This document shows, piece by piece, positions 1-6,355 of a stretch of 10,849 nt of DNA. How positions within the stretch are numbered: the stretch's first letter is position 1; every line of letters begins with the position of its first letter. Source of the DNA: JANNHP01 sp031404455 (GTDB lineage: Bacteria; Planctomycetota; JAJSAM01; JAJVHW01). The notes under the pieces were generated by a model. That model was not told where the DNA came from. It saw nothing but the letters and a program-made list of their open reading frames with translations, and did no database searches. Position numbers and translations under genes: made by a program. The stretch spans positions 1-10,849 of the forward strand of contig JANNHP010000310.1 of assembly GCA_031404455.1 (NCBI GenBank), in the 5' to 3' direction.

Positions 1-82
1 GGGTCTTTTTCCGGGATGAACTCGGGGGCGGAGTCGCGAAACTCCCGCCTGCGGAACGGTTCCGCGGAATCCGTCCTTCCAT

Positions 83-88
83 GGGAGG
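83..88 (+). promoter_or_regulatory. Ribosome binding site deciding a GTG start
   Basis: GGGAGG lies six bases before the GTG at 95. This spacing suits the GTG better than the TTG at 89, which directly abuts the motif. Starting at 95 also gives a standard lipoprotein signal peptide beginning MKKTLL. Confidence 0.7.
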
Positions 89-94
89 TTGATC

Positions 95-400
95 GTGAAG
101 AAGACCCTGCTAGCCGTTCCCGGCCTCTTGCTCGTCGCAGGCTGCATGGCCGGCCCGGGCCCCGCCCACCACACGGTGGACGACTACTGGAACAAGCAGT
201 ACCAGGAAGAGCCGATCATCACGACGGCGTTGTCGACGATCCTGCCCGTCTATCCGATCGTGCTCTGGATCTCCTGGATCCCGGACGTCCTCGTGTTCAA
301 CACGGTCCAGTTCTGGGGCTACGACGCGTGGGAAGGCAAGGGCGCCGCGTTCACGCACGACCAGGTCACCGACCCGAAGACGGCCTGGTACGACAAGTAA
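95..400 (+). CDS. Small DUF3332-like lipoprotein
   Basis: The product is 101 residues from the GTG start. A short signal peptide begins MKKTLL and ends in a lipobox, LVAGC, so Cys17 should be lipidated and the mature protein anchored to a membrane. The mature part contains the pattern PVY (51-53), Asp64, VFN (67-69) and FW (73-74). This resembles the DUF3332 family of small lipoproteins, whose core reads roughly IIPVY...D..VLNSIEFW. The hydrophobic stretch 47-72 may sit against the membrane. The C-terminus is polar and rich in Asp and Lys. No function is established for the family. The gene stands alone, followed by a terminator hairpin at 427-456. The DUF3332 assignment rests on pattern memory, not a search; the lipoprotein call is stronger. 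Confidence 0.8.
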   Translation: MKKTLLAVPGLLLVAGCMAGPGPAHHTVDDYWNKQYQEEPIITTALSTILPVYPIVLWISWIPDVLVFNTVQFWGYDAWEGKGAAFTHDQVTDPKTAWYDK

Positions 401-426
401 CCAGCCGGTCTGAACGGTTCGTTTCA

Positions 427-465
427 CGGGCGGACTCGCGAGAGCGGGGCCGCCCGTTGCGATTC
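427..465 (+). terminator. Terminator hairpin after the first lipoprotein gene
   Basis: The arms 427-439 and 444-456 pair over 13 positions with one mismatch (434/449) and one G-U pair. They close a GAGA loop of the stable GNRA type. The hairpin begins 27 bases after the stop codon. The tail TTGCGATTC is only moderately T-rich. The 3' arm plus tail (447-465) is identical over 19 nt to the one after the second lipoprotein gene (1024-1042). Confidence 0.65.
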
Positions 466-509
466 GATGTCGGGTGGTGTGTGAACGAGACGTTGATTTC
501 ACGTTAGCA

Positions 510-636
510 GGGACTGAATCGCATCGATAGAGTCCCGCCGGAGTTCTCGGCAAGGTGCCGAGAGTGAATGTGCCTTGTCACGAAGCCCAGTTCGGAGTGG
601 CACGCGAACTACGGTGCCGGCAGGACGGGCTCGTCC
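510..636 (+). other. Structured 5' leader of the TRL-like gene
   Basis: Four simple hairpins follow one another in the spacer before the ATG at 653. They are 510-515/531-536 (GGGACT/AGTCCC), 545-552/556-563 (eight perfect pairs, loop AGG), 589-594/605-610 (AGTTCG/CGAACT) and 623-627/632-636 (GGACG/CGTCC). The last ends just before the ribosome binding site GGAGAG at 641. None has a T-run. I do not recognise a known riboswitch. GC-rich DNA forms hairpins easily, so function is uncertain; an untranslated regulatory leader or a small RNA is possible. Confidence 0.3.
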
Positions 637-640
637 GAAT

Positions 641-646
641 GGAGAG
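641..646 (+). promoter_or_regulatory. Ribosome binding site of the TRL-like gene
   Basis: GGAGAG lies six bases before the ATG at 653. It fixes that ATG as the start over upstream in-frame codons such as 575, which would bury the signal peptide inside the protein. Confidence 0.7.
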
Positions 647-652
647 AGAAGC

Positions 653-979
653 ATGCGAGTCGTAAAGGCTGTGTTCCTCGCCGTGGGCTCGACGGTCGTG
701 CTTGGAGGGTGCGCCATCGTTGGCTCTCCGCTTCCCGGACTGCTCTACACCGATGTGAAGTACCCCTCGTACTACGATGGCGCTGCAGAGAAGGGGCCCG
801 GTACCAAGGCGGGGCAGGCACAGGCGATGAGCATCCTCGGGCTGATCGCTACCGGGGACGCCAGCATCGACGCGGCCTGCCGCAACGGTGGAATCGGGAA
901 CATCCAGACGGTTGATACGCATGCCATGAGCGTGCTCGGCCTCTTCGCCACGTACACGACGAAGGTCACGGGCGAGTAG
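653..979 (+). CDS. TRL-like family lipoprotein
   Basis: The product is 108 residues. The signal peptide begins MRVVKAVF and ends in the lipobox VLGGC, with Cys20 as the lipidation site. The mature part carries the features of the TRL-like family (TRL was named after a tRNA-associated locus): GLLYTDVKYP (29-38), then SILGLIATGDASI (60-72), a Gly-rich turn GGIG (79-82), VDTH (87-90) and SVLGLFATYTT (93-103). The two SxLGLxAT segments look like an internal duplication, characteristic of this family. The role is unknown; it is presumably an envelope lipoprotein. No tRNA gene was seen nearby. The gene has its own leader and its own terminator, so it is probably transcribed separately from the lipoprotein gene upstream. 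Confidence 0.9.
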   Translation: MRVVKAVFLAVGSTVVLGGCAIVGSPLPGLLYTDVKYPSYYDGAAEKGPGTKAGQAQAMSILGLIATGDASIDAACRNGGIGNIQTVDTHAMSVLGLFATYTTKVTGE

Positions 980-1005
980 ACGCCTCGAGTCTCCGACTTC
1001 GAGTC

Positions 1006-1042
1006 CGGGCGGTCCGGCCACTCGGGCCGCCCGTTGCGATTC
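1006..1042 (+). terminator. Terminator hairpin after the TRL-like gene
   Basis: The arms 1006-1016 and 1023-1033 pair over 11 positions with one G-U pair and a six-base loop. The tail TTGCGATTC follows. The hairpin starts 26 bases after the stop codon. Bases 1024-1042 repeat 447-465 exactly, and the 5' arm begins with the same CGGGCGG. Its last bases overlap the end of the convergent hydrolase gene. Confidence 0.65.
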
Positions 1043-1676
1043 ACGCGACCTCTTCGGCGCGACGGCGGATCGCGTCGGCGAGGAGAGGCGCGAACGCGGT
1101 GAGGCCGTGGTCCCCGCCCTCGATCGCGACGAACTCCGACCCGTCCGCGAGATGTCCGCTCGCGCGCCAGCGGCGCCACGCGCCCTCCACGCCGTCGAAG
1201 GGGACCGACTCGTCCTTGCGACCCATCACGATCGTGACGGGGACGGGCGGCGGGTCGCGTTCCGGTTCGACGCCGGCCATGCGCTCGAAGAAGGCGCGGT
1301 GGATCGGCATCGTGCTCAGTTCCTCGTGATGGAAGAACCGCAGCGGATCGCCCGGAGGGAGCCTGGAGGTCCAGCGCGCGGCGAGTGCGAACGCGGGGGC
1401 GATCAGCACCAGCGGCGACATCGCGCCGCGCCGCGCGATCTCCAGCGCGACGAGCGCCCCGAGCGAACTGCCGACGACGACAGCCGGCGGATCCGCGCGC
1501 GCGGCGTCGAGCGCCGCAGCGGCGATGGCCTCGAAGTCGAGCTTCTCGAACGACGGCCGGTTCAGGTCGGGCGCGACGAACCGGAAGCCCTCCGGCTCGA
1601 GGATCTCGCGCAGGAGCTTCGCCTTGCGCCCTCGCGGCGACGACGCGAAGCCGTGGAGGTAGAGAATGGTGGTCAC
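1041..1676 (-). CDS. YqiA-like alpha/beta hydrolase (esterase)
   Basis: The product is 211 residues, a usual length for small YqiA/UPF0227-type esterases. The N-terminus ILYLHGFASSP matches the strand and oxyanion-loop segment of that group. The nucleophile elbow is GSSLG (69-73) with Ser71. The likely acid is Asp155 in GRKDESVP, and the likely base is His190 in GGDHG, so the triad Ser-Asp-His is complete. It lacks a signal peptide and should be cytosolic. The substrate is unknown; relatives hydrolyse short-chain acyl or thioester substrates. The GTG start at 1676 overlaps the TGA of an upstream minus-strand reading frame as GTGA, which would allow translational coupling. A general serine-hydrolase call is safe; the family name is slightly less certain. 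Confidence 0.88.
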   Translation of the reverse strand: MTTILYLHGFASSPRGRKAKLLREILEPEGFRFVAPDLNRPSFEKLDFEAIAAAALDAARADPPAVVVGSSLGALVALEIARRGAMSPLVLIAPAFALAARWTSRLPPGDPLRFFHHEELSTMPIHRAFFERMAGVEPERDPPPVPVTIVMGRKDESVPFDGVEGAWRRWRASGHLADGSEFVAIEGGDHGLTAFAPLLADAIRRRAEEVA

Positions 1677-1905
1677 TGCGACATCGTAAGGGTCGTGGTG
1701 ACGCCGACGCGCGGCGGCGGTGCGATCGGAGGTCGTCGTCGCGGATGTCGATCAGCGCGAAGCCGAGCACGAAGTCGAGGATCTCGACGGGATCGACGGC
1801 CGCGTGCGCGCCGACGATCAGCGGCTGCAGTTCGTCGCGGATGTCGGTCGGGGACTGGGGCCACGTGAGGCCCGCGTCCGCGCCGGCGCCGACGACGCTA
1901 ACGCC
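1673..1905 (-). pseudogene. Frameshifted gene remnant upstream of the hydrolase
   Basis: No intact gene is open here, yet minus-strand codons from about 1905 down to 1729 end in G or C almost without exception. They read, among others, WPQSPTDIRDELQPL and DFVLGFALIDIRDDD. This frame runs on without a stop into the hydrolase gene, where its codon use collapses. One extra base near 1728 would give DDDLPIAPPPRVGV and a TGA at 1675-1673, overlapping the GTG start of the hydrolase. That pattern fits a genuine coupled gene with a one-base deletion or a sequencing error. The 5' end is unclear: no start codon in this frame is visible before the bias fades near 1905, so the N-terminus may also be lost. 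I do not recognise the protein. The left boundary is firm under this model; the right one is approximate. Confidence 0.5.
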
Positions 1906-1942
1906 CGCTCCGCCGCCGTGCCGAAGCTGCCTCGTCCGTCGC

Positions 1943-1963
1943 GACGGCGGACGGCGGACGGCG
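1943..1963 (+). repeat. Three tandem copies of a 7-bp unit
   Basis: GACGGCG occurs three times in a row, at 1943, 1950 and 1957, followed by a near copy. The array sits between the broken minus-strand gene and the transporter gene. A 7-bp unit is prone to slippage and each gain or loss would shift a reading frame. In GC-rich DNA such a short array may be coincidence. Confidence 0.6.
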
Positions 1964-2018
1964 GCCGCGTCGCCCGGGAATCGACGCCGTCCGCTCTGCG
2001 ACCCGCTACACGTTCCGG

Positions 2019-3281
2019 GTGTTCGTCCCCGACCGCTCAGTCGCCCGAGTGGCCCGCTACACGTGGTCGCGCCAGTGGCGCGCCGAACTCTGCGCGGGGC
2101 TCGTCGAGGGCACGGTCGGCGTGGCGTCGTTCACGGCGGTGCGCTCTCTCGGGGCGCCGGACTGGGTCGCGGCGCTCTTCGTGTCGTTCGGGCAGATCCT
2201 CTGGCTCGCGGCGCCCGTGTGGGAAGCGGCGTTCGCGCGCTTCCACATCCGCCAGGCGTTCCTCTGGATGGGCCTCGCGGCGAACGGCCCGATGCTGCTC
2301 GTCGCGTTCGTGGACGACCGCGCGCTGGCCGCGGGGTGGGGACTCCACCTCTTCGCCGGGGTCGTGATCGTCGCCGCGGCGGTGGACGCGGCGTACGTGC
2401 CGCACAGGAGTGCCCTCGCGTCAGCGAACTATCCCCTCGCCGTGCGCGGACGGCTCTTCGCGACGCTCTCGACGGTCTCGAAGCTCTCGTCGATCGCCGC
2501 GGCGAAGGCGTCCGGCTGGCTGCTCGACGCCGACCACCGCTGGCTGCGCGTCCTCTTCCCGCTCGCCGGCGTCTTCGGGCTCGTCGAGCACTGGATCCTC
2601 TCGCGCATCCACTGGCACCGCTCGGGACGGCCCACGGTGCGCAAGTGGGGAGGGCCGGGATCCGCGTTCGCGGCGGCGGCGGACGCGTGGCGCGAGACGG
2701 GGCGCATCCTGCGCGACGACCGCGCGTTCCTCGTCTACGAGATGGGGTTCCTGCTCTACGGCTCGGGCTTCCTGATGAGCAACCCGCTCATCACGATCTA
2801 CGCCGCGCACGATCTGCGGCTGACTTACAGCGAGTGGACCTCGGCGTCGGGACTCGCGCAGCCCTTGGCCTACGCCGTGACGATCCTCGCGTGCGGCCGC
2901 GCGCTCGACCGCTTCGGCGTCGTGAGGACGACCGCGGCCGCGTTCGGCCTGCTCACCGGCTTCTTCCTGCTGATGCCGTTCGTCGCGAGCGCGGGCGAAC
3001 TCGTCGCGTGCTTCGTGCTCTTCGGCGTGACGATGGCGCTCGTCAACCTCGGATGGACGCTCGGGCCGATGTCGTTCGCGCCGCCCGGACGCGCGCGGTC
3101 CTACACCACGGTCCACGTGCTCTTCGTCGGCCTGCGCAGCGCCTTCGCGCCGTTCGCCGGCGTCTGGCTCTCGAGACGGATCGGCATCGCGGGCGTGTTC
3201 ACGGTGTCCGCGGGGCTCGTCGCCCTCGGATGCCTGACGATGGTGGCGCTCGCGCGGGCTCGGAAAGCTCAGCGCGCGTAG
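2019..3281 (+). CDS. Major facilitator superfamily (MFS)-like transporter
   Basis: The product is 420 residues with about ten to twelve membrane helices and few charges between them. The first helix is near 24-42. A central loop near 195-230 is rich in Arg, His and Lys and divides two membrane halves, as in MFS proteins. RGRLFATLSTVSKL (143-156) resembles the conserved cytoplasmic turn between helices of one half, and LDRFG (296-300) the same turn of the second half (D-R-x-G motif). Substrate is unknown. The GTG at 2019 gives the longest form; a GTG at 2049 would remove ten residues without touching a helix, and neither has a clear ribosome binding site. The frame is open back to 1902, so a start upstream at an unusual codon is also possible. 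It ends in a 13-nt overlap with the next, convergent gene. Confidence 0.8.
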   Translation: MFVPDRSVARVARYTWSRQWRAELCAGLVEGTVGVASFTAVRSLGAPDWVAALFVSFGQILWLAAPVWEAAFARFHIRQAFLWMGLAANGPMLLVAFVDDRALAAGWGLHLFAGVVIVAAAVDAAYVPHRSALASANYPLAVRGRLFATLSTVSKLSSIAAAKASGWLLDADHRWLRVLFPLAGVFGLVEHWILSRIHWHRSGRPTVRKWGGPGSAFAAAADAWRETGRILRDDRAFLVYEMGFLLYGSGFLMSNPLITIYAAHDLRLTYSEWTSASGLAQPLAYAVTILACGRALDRFGVVRTTAAAFGLLTGFFLLMPFVASAGELVACFVLFGVTMALVNLGWTLGPMSFAPPGRARSYTTVHVLFVGLRSAFAPFAGVWLSRRIGIAGVFTVSAGLVALGCLTMVALARARKAQRA

Positions 3282-5242
3282 CGGCGCGGCCCGCCGGGGG
3301 GCAGCGACGGCGGGGGATCGTAGCCGTCTTCGAATCTCGGCATCGAGTCCTCCGCGGGTTCCTCGAACGAGCGGTTGGGCGGCGGGCAGTTCGCGAGGCC
3401 GGCCAGTCCCTTCGCCGAGGTCAGCCACTCGGTCACCGTGAAGCCGACGCCCGTGATCTTGCGTCCGACGAGCACGCCGGTCGTCTTGTCGTAGTAGAGC
3501 TCGGCCGAGGTCTCGGGCTCGATCACGCGCCACGCGTGCCATCGGCCCTTGTAGAGCAGGTCGCCGCGGATCGACCAGTCGTTCAGGTAGGTGGCGTTCA
3601 GGCTGCCGCGCTTCGGTCCCCAGAAACGGGAGTGACGTCCCTGCTTCTCGTGGAGACCGATGCCCGATTCCTCTCCGTCGCCCCGGAGCAGCACGCCGTT
3701 CTTCCGGTCGACGACGCCGACCGAGCCCTTCGACGAGGAGACGCCCCAGTCGCCCGCGCGCTTGTACCCGGCCACGATCGTCATGCGGTCAGCACCCTGC
3801 TCCTCGAAGGTGTACGTTGCGAGTCCGGCCGGGCCGTCGGTGCTCTCCCAGAAGTAGGTGAGCTCGACGCCGGGCACGACGGGACCAGGACCGCCCGACA
3901 GGGCGGCGTTGGCGCGGTCGCCCGGCCACATGAGGTACGTGAGCCAGCCGCCTGCGACGAGCAGCAGCGCGCCGCCGGCGCCGGCGAGCGCCACCGCGAA
4001 CGAGAGGCGCTTCGCCTTCTGCGTCTCGGCGCCTGCGGGGACGAACCACGCGAGGCGCTTGTAGCTCTGACGGTAGAGGCATCCGAGCAGGTGACCCTGC
4101 ACGCACCACACGTAGAGGAGCAGCGGCCAGACCGCTGCGGTGTAGATCAGCCATCCGACGATGCGCAGGTAGTCGAGGCGCAGCACGGCGTCGGCGGTCG
4201 GCAGGCCGAAGGTGAGTCCGAGTCCGAAGAGCAGGCCCACGCGGACCGCCGACCACCCGAACCAGAGCGCGCAGAGCGAGACGAACGCGATCAGGTAGTC
4301 CGGGAGCACGCGGCCGATCGAGCCGTAGACGCGCGACGGAGTCATCGCCTCGCCGATCGACTGCGTCAGCGCGCGCACCGTGACCGTCATGGGGAACACG
4401 AACCCGCACGGGATGAAGAGGGCGAGCATGGCGATCACGCCCGGCGTCGCAGGGATCGTGCCCTGGACCGTCAGCGCGCCGACGAGGATCATGGGCGCGA
4501 ACGCGAAGAGCGCGCAGCCGAGGAAGCCGAGCACCGGCAGGACGCAACTGTCCACGATGGTGACGAGCTCGGGGAACTCCGGCGGGTCGTCCTTTCCAGC
4601 GGCGGTGCGCGACAGCACGTCGAACTGCCACGCCGCGAGGTAGCCGAGGAGGCACAGCATCACGAACCAGCCGAAGAACACGTTGAGCGTGGAGATCACC
4701 TCGCCCACGGCGAAGAAGATCGACGCGCCGACGAAGACGCCGAGGCCGCGTCCGCGGAAGGGGTAGGAGAGGATCGAACCGAAGTGCGTCCAGAAGGGCG
4801 GGGCCTCGGGCGGCTGCTCGCGGGTCTTCGCGGTCGTCGACCTCTCGGACCCGGTCTCGCCGGTCGCCGCCGCGCGCCGCTCGAGTCCCGCGAGCTGCTT
4901 CGTCGCGGCAGGGTGGGACGGATCGAGCCGCAGGCACTCTCGCCAGAGCTCCATCGCCTCGATCGTCAGGCAGAGGTCCTCGGCGATCTTCGCGGCCTCG
5001 CAGAGCACCGCCTCGTCGTGAGGACGCGTGTCGAGCTGGCGCCTGAGCTCCGCGTACCGCTCGAACTGGAGGTCCCGGCTCGTGCGGAGCCTGCCGTGCG
5101 GCGCGGCGTCCGGATCGGCGGCCGCGCCCGGCAGCGGCGGAGGCCCGCCGTCGGCGGTGGCGGTCTTGGCCTTCGACGCCGGCGCGAGCCAGTCCCGTCC
5201 CCGGAACTGCTTGAACTGCCGGACCGGCTCGGTCTCCGCCAT
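3269..5242 (-). CDS. TPR-like, polytopic membrane protein with C-terminal extracytoplasmic domain
   Basis: The product is 657 residues. The N-terminal 55 are polar and Pro/Ala-rich. Residues 56-122 form helices of tetratricopeptide type, including CLTIEAMELWRECLRLDPSH. A linker leads to a membrane domain with about six or seven helices (roughly 167-200, 232-258, 266-290, 315-345, 361-385). The segment GYLAAWQFDVL...DDPPEFPEL (200-226) recalls DUF4013/YIP1-like membrane proteins. A last helix at 413-437 precedes a soluble domain (445-615) rich in Tyr, Trp and Gly, probably beta-stranded and outside the cytoplasm. The C-terminal tail is Pro-rich. The ATG at 5242 has the ribosome binding site GGAGG (5252-5248). 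The function is unknown; TPR plus membrane plus outer domain suggests an envelope scaffold. The family link is from pattern memory only. Confidence 0.8.
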   Translation of the reverse strand: MAETEPVRQFKQFRGRDWLAPASKAKTATADGGPPPLPGAAADPDAAPHGRLRTSRDLQFERYAELRRQLDTRPHDEAVLCEAAKIAEDLCLTIEAMELWRECLRLDPSHPAATKQLAGLERRAAATGETGSERSTTAKTREQPPEAPPFWTHFGSILSYPFRGRGLGVFVGASIFFAVGEVISTLNVFFGWFVMLCLLGYLAAWQFDVLSRTAAGKDDPPEFPELVTIVDSCVLPVLGFLGCALFAFAPMILVGALTVQGTIPATPGVIAMLALFIPCGFVFPMTVTVRALTQSIGEAMTPSRVYGSIGRVLPDYLIAFVSLCALWFGWSAVRVGLLFGLGLTFGLPTADAVLRLDYLRIVGWLIYTAAVWPLLLYVWCVQGHLLGCLYRQSYKRLAWFVPAGAETQKAKRLSFAVALAGAGGALLLVAGGWLTYLMWPGDRANAALSGGPGPVVPGVELTYFWESTDGPAGLATYTFEEQGADRMTIVAGYKRAGDWGVSSSKGSVGVVDRKNGVLLRGDGEESGIGLHEKQGRHSRFWGPKRGSLNATYLNDWSIRGDLLYKGRWHAWRVIEPETSAELYYDKTTGVLVGRKITGVGFTVTEWLTSAKGLAGLANCPPPNRSFEEPAEDSMPRFEDGYDPPPSLPPGGPRRYAR

Positions 5243-5246
5243 CGAT

Positions 5247-5252
5247 TCCTCC
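5247..5252 (-). promoter_or_regulatory. Ribosome binding site of the TPR/membrane gene
   Basis: On the minus strand GGAGG lies five bases before the ATG at 5242. It selects that start over an ATG 18 codons upstream, whose extension has a poor, Cys-containing sequence and no such motif. Confidence 0.7.
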
Positions 5253-5346
5253 ACGCACGATCCGGCGTCCGCGAGGCGGCACGCCGGGGCGTGCATCGGC
5301 TATCGACACGGGACTGCGCCGGACTTCAGCGCAGTGTCTCGATGTG

Positions 5347-5543
5347 AAAGAGTGTGAAGGAACCCCGCGCGGCGCCGGCGTCGCGCGCGCGCTCCGGTCT
5401 GAGCGACGGTGAATTGAGCCCTGGCGGCCTGCTGCCGCGTAGCTCGCGCTCGGAAACTCAGCGGAGTTGCCTTCACGCGAGCGCCTTGCAGCCGGCTCGC
5501 CAGGGCCCAACCGACGCTCGCGCGGGGTTTCTTCACACCCTTT
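5347..5543. repeat. Nested inverted repeat in a gene-free spacer
   Basis: The arms 5347-5371 and 5519-5543 are inverted copies of 25 nt with two differences. Inside lie further nested complements in register: 5401-5410 with 5510-5519 (one mismatch), 5418-5426 with 5498-5506 (perfect), 5442-5448 with 5476-5482 (perfect), and a central hairpin 5452-5459 with 5464-5471 around AGCG. Only 5372-5400 is unmatched. The element fills most of the otherwise empty 5243-5562 region between two divergent genes. It holds no convincing protein-coding frame. It could be a miniature inverted-repeat element, a structured RNA or a regulatory region. No clear target-site duplication flanks it. Confidence 0.7.
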
Positions 5544-5562
5544 GAGATCATGTCGCGCGCCG

Positions 5563-6237
5563 ATGACTGCCCCCGCGTACCCAGTCTCGACCGAGCGCGT
5601 CTCGACCTCGGGGGCGTGGCTCGGGCTCGGCCTCGCGGTCCGGGCGGCCCTCTGCGTGCTGAGCGGAATCGCCGGACTGGTGGTCACGGGACTCGTGACG
5701 CTCCTCGTCGACCGGTTGGGGCGCACCCGCGATGTGAACGACCTCCCGCCCGAGGTCGGGGCGATGCTGGGGGTACTGGCCGAGCTGACGACGATCTTCG
5801 AGCCCTACGCCCGCGTCGCCGGAGGTGCCGCGATCGGGATCGGCTGCCTGATGTTCGCGGCCTCCGCCCTGCTCGTCGCCGGGAGCGACCGCGGACGCCG
5901 GGCCGTGCGCGCGCTCCTCGTCGCCGACATGCTGCACTCCGGGGCCGCGACCGCGTGGCTCGTCGTGCTCTGGCTCGGACCGCTCGGCGACTGGCACGCG
6001 CGCCTGCTTCAGTCGGTCATGGACATGAACGAGGCCGTCCCAGGCTCGGAGATCAGCGTACCGGCCGGATACCAGGCTTCGACCCTGCTCAACCTCCTCT
6101 CGGTGGGGGTGTCGCTCGTGTTCAGCCTAGGGATCGCGGGCGTCCTCTACTGGCTCGCGGGTCGGCCGTTCGCGCGGAGATGGTGCGAGGCCCGCGGAAG
6201 CGGGACGGCCATTGCAACCGGGCCGGGCCCGCGCTAG
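5563..6237 (+). CDS. Integral membrane protein of unknown function
   Basis: The product is 224 residues with four predicted membrane helices, at about 17-49, 86-107, 115-139 and 172-200. The loop between helices 1 and 2 (50-85) holds an acidic stretch RTRDVNDLPPEVG, and that between helices 3 and 4 has a segment DMNEAVPGSEISVPAGY. The C-terminal tail is short and rich in Arg and Gly. I do not recognise a family, and no catalytic motif is visible. The ATG at 5563 was chosen because it opens directly before the first helix and the longer upstream extension runs back through the inverted repeat. No ribosome binding site is evident, so the start is uncertain. A GAAA-loop terminator follows at 6302. 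Confidence 0.75.
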   Translation: MTAPAYPVSTERVSTSGAWLGLGLAVRAALCVLSGIAGLVVTGLVTLLVDRLGRTRDVNDLPPEVGAMLGVLAELTTIFEPYARVAGGAAIGIGCLMFAASALLVAGSDRGRRAVRALLVADMLHSGAATAWLVVLWLGPLGDWHARLLQSVMDMNEAVPGSEISVPAGYQASTLLNLLSVGVSLVFSLGIAGVLYWLAGRPFARRWCEARGSGTAIATGPGPR

Positions 6238-6301
6238 GCTCCCCGGCTCCTTGGGCATGGGATGAGAAGGCGTCCGACGCGATCGGCGTCGCGCCTGGGT
6301 G

Positions 6302-6335
6302 CCGCGGCCTCCCGAAAGGGCGGCCGCGGTCGTTT
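6302..6335 (+). terminator. Terminator between two convergent genes
   Basis: Arms 6302-6313 and 6318-6329 pair over 12 positions with one mismatch (6310/6321). They close a GAAA loop, a stable GNRA tetraloop. TCGTTT follows on the plus strand. It sits 65 bases after the stop of the membrane-protein gene. The minus strand lacks a T-rich tail, so it probably serves the plus-strand gene. Confidence 0.65.
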
Positions 6336-6355
6336 CCGGAACGGTCCCGCCCCGG

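Noticed and set aside
51..65. Palindrome GCGGAAC-G-GTTCCGC upstream of the first lipoprotein gene
   Set aside because: It could be an operator or part of a leader, but a 7-bp palindrome in GC-rich DNA is common, and no second copy or recognisable regulator site was seen.
2001..2064. 12-nt direct repeat CCCGCTACACGT near the transporter start
   Set aside because: Two copies 51 bases apart could reflect a small coding duplication (RYT twice), but the flanks differ and the length is too small to claim more.
1385..5347. A plus-strand open frame of 1320 codons
   Set aside because: It runs antisense to or out of frame with the hydrolase, the transporter and the TPR/membrane gene. Its translation is very rich in Arg, Ala and Gly with no domain. 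In GC-rich DNA stop-free shadow frames of this size are expected.
5300..5551. Minus-strand open frame of 83 codons inside the nested inverted repeat
   Set aside because: It is short, Arg/Ala-rich and follows the palindrome. No ribosome binding site or family resemblance is seen.
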